Of a DNA stretch of 64,000 nucleotides, positions 16,313 to 23,347 are shown in pieces. The stretch covers positions 62,001 to 126,000 of the forward strand of contig CALMVZ010000035.1 in NCBI GenBank assembly GCA_937873155.1, written 5' to 3'. Position numbers and translations under genes: made by a program. The number at the start of each line of letters is the position of its first letter. The stretch's first letter is position 1. The DNA is from an uncultured Bacteroidota bacterium. GTDB taxonomy: Bacteria; Bacteroidota; Bacteroidia; B-17B0; Aurantibacillaceae. The notes beneath the pieces are model-generated. The model had not been told where the DNA came from. It made no database searches and saw only the letters and a list, made by a program, of their open reading frames with translations.

Positions 16313-17233
16313 CTAAATTTTGACTTTTTTACCTTCAGTTGCCAACAAAACATCCTTGAAAAAAGAGCCGGCTTCCAATAAGAAAGGCTCGAGATCAGGG
16401 TACCTGGCCGAATAATGGCCCAATAAGAGCTGCTTAACCTTTCCGGCCTTAGCGATCTTAGCAGCTTGTTCGGCGGTAGAATGGTAGGTTTCCTTTGCAC
16501 GGCCGGCTTTATCATTAAGGAAGGTGCTTTCGTGATATAACAGATCCACTCCTTTAATATATTTTAAAATATCTTCATCATAGATAGTATCGCTGCAATA
16601 TGCAAAACTTCTGGGCGGTTCCGGATCAATTGTAACCTCTTTGTTCTTTATTTTTTTTCCGTCCTCATTGATCACATCTAATCCGTGACGTAAATTGTTT
16701 ATTTCTGCCGTAGAGATCTTGTTCTTGTCTAATTCGTCTTTATCAATTTTCCGGAGCAATGGTTTTTCTTTGAACAGAAAGCCTGTGCAAAAGATGCGGT
16801 GCTTCATCGGAAAAGAAAATACCTGCACCTTTTCATCTTCGAACAACAAATTCAATCCATCGTTTTTAGTGAAATGCCATTTTATCTCGTAGTTAAGTCT
16901 TGTATCAGAAACCGTATTTATCAGATCAATTATTCCTTTTAATTCTTTAGGGCAATAAAGTGTCAAAGGCTGTTTCCTTCCTAACAAATGCATGCTTGAT
17001 AAAAATCCGGGCAATCCTAAAAAATGATCGCCATGCAGATGTGAAATAAAGATATGATCGATCTTCTGGAATTTTGTTTTGTATTTTCTTAATTGAATTT
17101 GTGTTGATTCCCCGCAGTCAATTAAAAAAAAACGCTCAGCCACATTTAGTAACTGAGCGGAAGGATTTCTTTTAGTTGTAGGTGCGGCAGAACTGCTCCC
17201 TAATATTAGTAGATCGAAGGACTGTCGCTGCAT
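16313..17233 (-). CDS. rnz: Ribonuclease Z
   Basis: A 306-residue metallo-beta-lactamase-fold tRNA 3'-endonuclease that trims precursor tRNAs. The zinc motif HLHGDH is at residues 65-70 (FISHLHGDHFLGLPGFL). Further ligands are in the region SFAYCSDTIYDE and in LLLGHYSARYPD near the C-terminus. The length is normal for bacterial RNase Z. The ATG overlaps the TAA of the upstream T9SS-protein gene by one base (TAATG), which suggests translational coupling, an odd pairing for a tRNA-processing enzyme. The response regulator gene follows. Confidence 0.96.
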   Translation of the reverse strand: MQRQSFDLLILGSSSAAPTTKRNPSAQLLNVAERFFLIDCGESTQIQLRKYKTKFQKIDHIFISHLHGDHFLGLPGFLSSMHLLGRKQPLTLYCPKELKGIIDLINTVSDTRLNYEIKWHFTKNDGLNLLFEDEKVQVFSFPMKHRIFCTGFLFKEKPLLRKIDKDELDKNKISTAEINNLRHGLDVINEDGKKIKNKEVTIDPEPPRSFAYCSDTIYDEDILKYIKGVDLLYHESTFLNDKAGRAKETYHSTAEQAAKIAKAGKVKQLLLGHYSARYPDLEPFLLEAGSFFKDVLLATEGKKVKI

Positions 17234-18072
17234 TAATTGTTGTACAAGATCATTCGTTTGGTTTCAGAATAATTTTTGTATTTGATAGTATAAAAATACA
17301 TACCGTTGCTTAAGTTCTTAGCATTGAAAACATGTTCGTTATCCCCTAACCTTGCTTCTATATCGGTTGAATACATCAATTTTCCTAACATATTATGTAC
17401 TTCCAGTTTTGCGGTACCCTCTTCGGCCAGGAAGAAACGTATAGTTGTTGAATTACTGAATGGATTCGGCACATTCTCAAGATTGTAAATGTTTTTTCCG
17501 ATCTCTTTCATACCAACAGATGGGAATATGGTGATCTTATAATAATTCAGGTAATTTGTCGAGATGTTCGTCCCTCCGTTCACATTTGGTGTTGGTGAAC
17601 AGTTCCCGAACGGCTGAACCGTAGCATAAGCATCAACTTTCAAATGTAAAGTATACGTGCCCGGTGCAGTTGGTGTTCCGTAAATTGATGCGCAGTTGTT
17701 TGCATTCCCCGGAAATTTTAAAGACGGTGCAGCGTTAATTGTACCATTTGCAACAATAGGGGTTGATGAACCGAAATTCAATCCCGGAGGTAAACCATAA
17801 TTAACTGTTCCGGTTGGATTACTTAAAACGAAACGATTGAAACAAAATTTAATACTTCCCGAAACGGTATCTAAAGGTACTTTTACGGTAATATTTTGCA
17901 CATAAGGAACTCCGACTGTTCCGGAAATAAAATTAGTTGCGCTGTCAGGAGAAATCCCAACGCTGTTAGACGCTACAAAAACAGGATCAAGAGAACAGGT
18001 TGGAACAGCTTGTGCATTTGAATTAAAAGCAAATGCAACTATTAGTATTAATGATAAGTAGATTTTCTTCAT
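17233..18072 (-). CDS. Secreted protein with T9SS type A sorting domain
   Basis: A 279-residue protein with a Sec signal peptide (KKIYLSLILIVAFAFNSNA). A beta-rich middle region of about 180 residues follows, in the style of Ig/cadherin-like domains (GLPPGLNFGSSTPIVANG, then SIYGTPTAPGTYTLHLKV). It ends with a type A T9SS sorting domain (VPNPFSNSTTIRFFL, then KLEVHNMLGKLMY, then NGMYFYTIKY). Four cysteines lie in the mature part. It is exported through T9SS; its function is unknown. It is the first gene of a likely operon with rnz and a response regulator, and its stop overlaps the rnz start. Confidence 0.88.
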   Translation of the reverse strand: MKKIYLSLILIVAFAFNSNAQAVPTCSLDPVFVASNSVGISPDSATNFISGTVGVPYVQNITVKVPLDTVSGSIKFCFNRFVLSNPTGTVNYGLPPGLNFGSSTPIVANGTINAAPSLKFPGNANNCASIYGTPTAPGTYTLHLKVDAYATVQPFGNCSPTPNVNGGTNISTNYLNYYKITIFPSVGMKEIGKNIYNLENVPNPFSNSTTIRFFLAEEGTAKLEVHNMLGKLMYSTDIEARLGDNEHVFNAKNLSNGMYFYTIKYKNYSETKRMILYNN

Positions 18073-18226
18073 GCTTTTTATTTTTATTAAAAATACGAAA
18101 AATGCCTCTTAAAACAGCCTTAATTCCAACATTTTATCAGCACTAAATATTTAGTTTAATCAGCTTTTCTAATTTTTTGGGAAAGAGCTAGTTAGTTATG
18201 AGTTTAAGCGCAGGTAACCTATTCTG

Positions 18227-20116
18227 CTAATCGATCAGTTCAACTGAACGCTTAATGAAATTTGTCAGTTGTTCACCTTTTAATAAGCCCTGAGATAATA
18301 AGGCCAAATCACTCGCCTGTTTAGCTAATGTCTGTTTTTTGTCAGGATCAGCCTCATTAACGAGCCTTGTTATCAAAGGATGATTTGAATTAACAACCAG
18401 GTTATACATCTCGGGTAAATTACCATAGAAATTCATTCCGCCGCCGCCTAACGCATTCATATCTTTCATCCGGCGCATGAATTCCGGACGGGTAATTAAC
18501 ATCGGTGCGTCTTTCTCACTTAAACTTTCAAACACCACCATAAATTGTTCTTTCGGAACTACTCCTTCAATTACAGGTTGCAGTTGCTTTATTTCGTCTT
18601 CACTCAATTTACTTGGCTGCGTTTCTTCTTTCTTGATCAACTTATCTACCGTATCAGAATCTACGCGGACAAAAGCAATGTCTTTTAATTTTGTTTCGAG
18701 TTGATTAATGTAATGAGAGTCGATCATTGTTTCCATTAAGATCACATCATATCCCCTGTTCTTTGCTGCATCAATGTATGCATGTTGTTCGGAAACATTT
18801 GTTGTGTAGAGATAAATTATTTTTTTCTCGGTATCAGTTTGATTGCCTTTTACATGGTTCTCATATTCTTCGAACGTGAAGTATTTACCATCCGTATTTT
18901 TGAATAAAGCAAACTTTTGCGCTTTCTCAAAGAATTTCTCATCGCTAAGCATTCCGTACTGAACAAACACTTTTATATCATCCCACTTCTTTTCAAAATC
19001 AGCACGGTCTTTTTTAAATAACTCTTCTAATTTATCGGCCACTTTTTTAGTGATATGTGACGAGATCTTTTTTACATTACCATCAGCCTGCAAATAACTA
19101 CGGCTCACATTTAATGGTATATCCGGACTATCAATTACGCCCCTCAAAAGTGTTAAGAAATCAGGAACGATATTCTCAACATTATCAGTAACAAAAACCT
19201 GGTTGCTGTACAACTGGATCCTGTCCTTCGGCATTTCCAGTTTATTGGAAAGTTTCGGAAAATATAAAATACCTGTTAAGTTGAAAGGATAATCAACATT
19301 CAAATGGATGTGGAACAAAGGTTCTTCGAATTGCATCGGATACAACTCATGATAGAAACTTTTATAATCTTCATCTTTCAGGTCAGCCGGTTTTTTAGTC
19401 CAGGCCGGATTTGTATTATTGATGATGTTATCAACTTCAATTTCTGTTTTCTTATCGTTGCCTTTATCATCTTTTTCTCCCGTAGTAACGAATTCTTTTT
19501 TTGTGCCAAATTTTATTTCAACCGGTAAGAACTTGCAATATTTTTTCAGGAGGGCGCTGATCTTATTATCTTCCAAATATTCTAAACAATCATCTGCGAT
19601 ATGTAAAACAATGTCAGTTCCTCTTTCTTTTTTAGCATCCGTTTCTTCCATTTGGTATTCAGGGCTTCCGTCACATTCCCATCTCACAGCTTTCGAATTT
19701 TCTTTATAAGATAAACTGAAGATCTCAACTTTTTTTGCCACCATGAATGCCGAATAGAATCCTAATCCAAAATGACCGATCACTACATTCTTATCTACTT
19801 TATCCTTATATTTATTTACAAACTCTTCAGCACCGCTGAATGCGATCTGAGTAATGTATTTTTCAATTTCTTCAGCTGTCATACCAATTCCATTATCTTT
19901 TATTGTAATGGTCCTGGCATTTTTACCAACTATAACTTCTACTCTCAGCTTACCGGCCTCACCGTTATATTCGCCCATAGAAGCTAATGCTTTTAGTTTC
20001 TGGGAGGCGTCAACAGCATTACTAACCAATTCGCGTAAAAAGATCTCATTATCGCTGTAAAGGAATTTCTTGATTATCGGAAAGATGTTCTCGGTTTGGA
20101 CTTTAATTGTTCCCAT
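18227..20116 (-). CDS. htpG: Hsp90-family molecular chaperone HtpG
   Basis: A 629-residue bacterial Hsp90. The N-terminal GHKL ATPase domain is clear: FLRELVSNAVDASQKL, ITIKDNGIGMTAEEIEKYI and VIGHFGLGFYSAFMV. The middle domain includes the catalytic-arginine region NVSRSYLQ, and the C-terminal dimerisation domain ends in LLKGEQLTNFIKRSVELID. The charged insert after the ATPase domain (KFGTKKEFVTTGEKDDKGND) is typical of Bacteroidota. It folds and remodels client proteins in the cytoplasm. The upstream region has a sigma-54-like element and inverted repeats, which may reflect stress control. Confidence 0.98.
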   Translation of the reverse strand: MGTIKVQTENIFPIIKKFLYSDNEIFLRELVSNAVDASQKLKALASMGEYNGEAGKLRVEVIVGKNARTITIKDNGIGMTAEEIEKYITQIAFSGAEEFVNKYKDKVDKNVVIGHFGLGFYSAFMVAKKVEIFSLSYKENSKAVRWECDGSPEYQMEETDAKKERGTDIVLHIADDCLEYLEDNKISALLKKYCKFLPVEIKFGTKKEFVTTGEKDDKGNDKKTEIEVDNIINNTNPAWTKKPADLKDEDYKSFYHELYPMQFEEPLFHIHLNVDYPFNLTGILYFPKLSNKLEMPKDRIQLYSNQVFVTDNVENIVPDFLTLLRGVIDSPDIPLNVSRSYLQADGNVKKISSHITKKVADKLEELFKKDRADFEKKWDDIKVFVQYGMLSDEKFFEKAQKFALFKNTDGKYFTFEEYENHVKGNQTDTEKKIIYLYTTNVSEQHAYIDAAKNRGYDVILMETMIDSHYINQLETKLKDIAFVRVDSDTVDKLIKKEETQPSKLSEDEIKQLQPVIEGVVPKEQFMVVFESLSEKDAPMLITRPEFMRRMKDMNALGGGGMNFYGNLPEMYNLVVNSNHPLITRLVNEADPDKKQTLAKQASDLALLSQGLLKGEQLTNFIKRSVELID

Positions 20117-20146
20117 AGTAATTTTTTGTTTGTGTGAAGAGTTAAA

Positions 20147-20186
20147 TCAAAAGACATGCCAGCATTATAAAAAATGTCAAAATGGC
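20147..20186 (-). promoter_or_regulatory. Sigma-54-like promoter element upstream of htpG
   Basis: The minus strand reads TGGCATGTCTTTTGA (20147-20161), close to the sigma-54 consensus TGGCAC-N5-TTGC with correct spacing and GC changed to GA. Inverted TGCCA/TGGCA and GACAT/ATGTC arms surround it (20153-20186). It lies 31 bases before the htpG start. Confidence 0.35.
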
Positions 20187-20206
20187 ATTCATAAATAAAC
20201 AGGGTA

Positions 20207-21163
20207 TTAGAATTTAGATCTTAAACGGGTTTTACCACGTTTTTGTTTGATGATATAACCGACAGTGATCTGAAGGCTCATATAAGCATCTTTTTGTTTT
20301 GAGTCGCCTCTCATTTGAGGTTCTCTGGTCAGGTCAGATGGATTGAATCCTGTGGTTTGACCGGGAATAGCTCCTAAGCTTGGGTCAGCAAAATAAGCAG
20401 CTTGTGGCCCATAATTCTGGGCGATCAAATTCTTATCATAATAATTTCCGCTTACATCATCAATGTAATCTGTAAATGTTTTTCTGAAATTAAGTTCCAA
20501 ACCAACACACACTTTACGGTTAAAATAAATACGGTAAGCTGCTCCCATCGGGATACAAACAGAATAATTCTTGTATGGCGCAGGGCCTCCTTCTAAACCT
20601 TGTCCTTCTGTTCTGTATTGTTTTAATTTTACCCAATTACCTTTAGCATCTCTCGATTTCGGATTGAAATAGAACCCGCCGATACCAACGAAAACTGTGA
20701 AATCCCATGAACGGTTCTTCATACGACGGCTTAGTGTACGTTTGATACCATAACGGTGACCAACACGGTTCGCCATATAAACAAATTCAAGACGGCCTGA
20801 CAATTCGAAAATATTTGATTTAAAGTTGATGTTACGGTTTCTGCGGAAATCCTCTTTCGTTAATTTATCATCACCTCTTACAATTAAGTAATTGAATTGG
20901 GTACTAATGTTAAACCACTTTGCTATTTTATAACGGTAACCAAGTTGGAAGGCAGTTCTCGTTTCGGTAAATTCAAGATCCACCGGACTGTAATCGGTAC
21001 CGATCTTATCCAATCCACCGAGGTCTCCTAAGAAGTTAGCAGCACCTACACTACCGTAAACTTCCTTACGGTATTTTTTCCATTCGTTAGGGCGAATGAA
21101 GTTTTGTGACACAGCACTGAGGACCGTGAAAAAACAAAGTATTGCTAAGAGCCTTTTAATCAT
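20207..21163 (-). CDS. Outer-membrane beta-barrel protein, DUF6089-like
   Basis: A 318-residue protein with a signal peptide (IKRLLAILCFFTVLSAVSQ). Alternating hydrophobic strands rich in Tyr, Phe and Arg suggest an outer-membrane barrel. The N-terminal block YGSVGAANFLGDLGG is characteristic of the DUF6089 group of Bacteroidota barrel proteins. Strand-like runs follow (AFQLGYRYKIAKWFNISTQF, IFELSGRLEFVYMANRVGHR, YSVCIPMGAAYRIYFNRKV, AYMSLQITVGYIIKQ). The protein is basic at the C-terminus. Its function is unknown. It is transcribed from its own promoter just upstream; htpG lies downstream on the same strand. Confidence 0.82.
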   Translation of the reverse strand: MIKRLLAILCFFTVLSAVSQNFIRPNEWKKYRKEVYGSVGAANFLGDLGGLDKIGTDYSPVDLEFTETRTAFQLGYRYKIAKWFNISTQFNYLIVRGDDKLTKEDFRRNRNINFKSNIFELSGRLEFVYMANRVGHRYGIKRTLSRRMKNRSWDFTVFVGIGGFYFNPKSRDAKGNWVKLKQYRTEGQGLEGGPAPYKNYSVCIPMGAAYRIYFNRKVCVGLELNFRKTFTDYIDDVSGNYYDKNLIAQNYGPQAAYFADPSLGAIPGQTTGFNPSDLTREPQMRGDSKQKDAYMSLQITVGYIIKQKRGKTRLRSKF

Positions 21164-21175
21164 TTAATTAAGTTG

Positions 21176-21206
21176 CGAATATAGGAATAATATAAATTTA
21201 GTCAAA
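21176..21206 (-). promoter_or_regulatory. Candidate promoter of the DUF6089-like gene
   Basis: On the minus strand a -33 TTTG (21206-21203) is followed after a 19-base spacer by TATATTCG (21183-21176), one base off TAnnTTTG. It lies 12 bases before the start. Both boxes with the expected spacing make this one of the better promoters here. Confidence 0.55.
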
Positions 21207-21279
21207 ATTTGCTCTTTAACTCTTATTAACATTTAGTGAAACTAGTGATTTTAAGGGTGAAACTACCTTTTTAGCTAGT

Positions 21280-23286
21280 TTACCATATTTCAACTCTTTG
21301 TTCAGGTTTACGGTACATAGGATCACCTTCTTTGATCTTGAAAGCCTCATAGAATTCAGGCATATTGGTTAAAGGCGCAAACCCCCTGAATTTACCGGGA
21401 GCATGAGGATCGGTAGCCAATAATTGTTTCTCAGCCGCCTCACGCGCCAAAGTCTTCCAACCTTGTGCCCATGCCATGAAAAAGCGTTGTTCGCCGGTAA
21501 AACCTGCCATAACGGGTGATTTAGCCCCGTTTAAAGATTTCTTGTAGGCGTAATAAGCCATCGTTAAACCTCCAAGATCAGCAATATTCTCCCCTTGCGT
21601 TAATTCACCATTCACATGCAAAGTGTCGATAGCTACAAAAGAGTTGAACTGATCGATGATCAATTTTTTCTTCGCTTTGAAATTTTTATAATCTGCTTCA
21701 GTCCACCACATTTTTAAATTCCCTTCAGAATCGAATTGCGAACCCTGGTCATCAAAACCGTGCGTTAATTCATGACCAATGATAGACCCCATCACACCAT
21801 AGTTGAAAGCGTCATCGGCGTTAAAATCAAAGAACGGAACTTGCATGATTCCGGCAGGAAACGCAATTTCGTTTGTTGTAGGGTTGTAATATGCATTTAC
21901 TGTCGGAGGCGTCATTCCCCACTCCATTTTATCAACCGGCTTACCAAGTTTATTGATCTTTCTCTTACATTCAAAGTCAGAACTTGCCATTACATTGTTC
22001 CAGTAATTATCAGTTTTAATAGTTAATGCTGAGTAATCTTTCCATGTGTCCGGGAATCCGAATTTCCTGATCAGTTTATCTAATTTTAAATTCGCTTGTT
22101 TCTTAGTTGATTCATCCATCCATGTACGGGATGCAATTCTTTCGCGGTAAGAAGCTACTAAATTGTCAACCATCTTCTTCACTTTTTCCTTCGCGTCTTT
22201 ATTGAAATAAGATTCAACGTATAATTTTCCTAAAATCTCGCCTGTACTCCTGTTCACGTCATTCTGAGCCCTTTTCCAACGTGGCTTCATTTGCTTTGCA
22301 CCGCTCAATGTTTTTCCAAAGAAATTAAAATTCTCAGCTACATAATTCGAAGATAAATAAGGAGCGGCATCATGCACCAATTTCCATTTCAGGTATATTT
22401 TCCAGTCGCTGATCGTGTAGCTCTTAATTAAATTATTCAACTCGTTGTAGTAATCAACATGGGCTACGATCAATGTGTCCGGTAACTTTGTGCCTAATGA
22501 AGTAAAATACAAATTCCAATTGAGATTCGGAAAACTTTTTGCAAGGTCAGCTTTCGAATACGGATTGTATTGTTTCTGAACGTCACGCTGAGCTTCTGAA
22601 TTCATTGCCTTTGAAGCTAAAGCCTTTTCCATCTCAAATATTTTCTTTGCGTTTGCTTCAGCAGATTCAGGATAGAAGGCAAGTGATAACATATTTTTAA
22701 TATGGCCTTCATATGCGGTTCGCACAGCTTCAAACTGCGGTAAATAATAATAATCACGGTCAGGTAACGAATAACCGGTTTGTCCGAGATAAACCAAATA
22801 ACGGTTACTGTTTTTCAGGTCCACTTCAACATCAAAGCCAACAAACGTGCTAATTCCTTTGTTTCTGAAATCTGCGATCAACTTGATGAGATCGTCATTT
22901 GTTTTTAAAGCATCGATCCTGGCAATTTGAGGCTTAATTGGTGCTAATCCTAATTTCTCTGCTTTCACAGAATCCATCGCTGTCAAATAAAAATCACGTA
23001 ATTTCTGAACATCACTTCCCGGCTTTGCAGTTTTATTTGCTGAAACTGCATTTAAAATAGTTTTAATGTTAGCAAGATTCCTTTCGTTGATCTCATTGAA
23101 ACTTCCCCAGCGCGAATCACTATCCGGGATCTTGGTATTCTTTAACCATTTCCCGTTACAGAATTTATAGAAATCAGTTTGTGGTGTATACGATGAATCG
23201 ATGTACGATAATTGAACACCAATGGTCTGAGACATTAAATTCATTCCAAGACCGATCATTAGTGCAGTTACAAATTTTACTTTCAT
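21280..23286 (-). CDS. M13-family zinc metallopeptidase (neprilysin/PepO-like)
   Basis: A 668-residue M13 endopeptidase that cleaves short peptides. It has a signal peptide (VKFVTALMIGLGMNLMSQ), so it is periplasmic or surface-exposed. The family N-terminal signature DFYKFCNGKWL is followed by the large helical domain. The substrate motif NAYYNPTTNEIAFPAGIMQ precedes the zinc site GSIIGHELTHGFDDQGSQFD (HELTH). The third zinc ligand is in LTQGENIADLGGL. The frame extends six codons upstream to a TTG, but the ATG at 23286 starts a normal signal peptide and is preferred. The upstream OmpA-type gene ends in a strong terminator 24 bases before this start, so the promoter position is unclear. Confidence 0.95.
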   Translation of the reverse strand: MKVKFVTALMIGLGMNLMSQTIGVQLSYIDSSYTPQTDFYKFCNGKWLKNTKIPDSDSRWGSFNEINERNLANIKTILNAVSANKTAKPGSDVQKLRDFYLTAMDSVKAEKLGLAPIKPQIARIDALKTNDDLIKLIADFRNKGISTFVGFDVEVDLKNSNRYLVYLGQTGYSLPDRDYYYLPQFEAVRTAYEGHIKNMLSLAFYPESAEANAKKIFEMEKALASKAMNSEAQRDVQKQYNPYSKADLAKSFPNLNWNLYFTSLGTKLPDTLIVAHVDYYNELNNLIKSYTISDWKIYLKWKLVHDAAPYLSSNYVAENFNFFGKTLSGAKQMKPRWKRAQNDVNRSTGEILGKLYVESYFNKDAKEKVKKMVDNLVASYRERIASRTWMDESTKKQANLKLDKLIRKFGFPDTWKDYSALTIKTDNYWNNVMASSDFECKRKINKLGKPVDKMEWGMTPPTVNAYYNPTTNEIAFPAGIMQVPFFDFNADDAFNYGVMGSIIGHELTHGFDDQGSQFDSEGNLKMWWTEADYKNFKAKKKLIIDQFNSFVAIDTLHVNGELTQGENIADLGGLTMAYYAYKKSLNGAKSPVMAGFTGEQRFFMAWAQGWKTLAREAAEKQLLATDPHAPGKFRGFAPLTNMPEFYEAFKIKEGDPMYRKPEQRVEIW

Positions 23287-23309
23287 AATTTTCTTTTTAT
23301 CCAAAAAAA

Positions 23310-23332
23310 AGCATCCGCCATTGGCGGATGCT
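23310..23332 (-). terminator. Strong terminator after the OmpA-type gene
   Basis: A perfect 10-base-pair stem AGCATCCGCC / GGCGGATGCT with a 3-base loop is followed by eight T on the minus strand. It lies 16 bases after the stop at 23348. Confidence 0.92.
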
Positions 23333-23347
23333 ATATTAATTTATTAA

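Noticed and set aside
16252-16515. An 87-codon minus-strand frame overlapping rnz
   Set aside because: It lies mostly inside rnz in another frame and has no family pattern.
18145-18158. Palindrome ACTAAATATTTAGT between htpG and the T9SS gene
   Set aside because: AT-only core, single copy, not placed at a promoter. A chance palindrome is likely in DNA of this composition.
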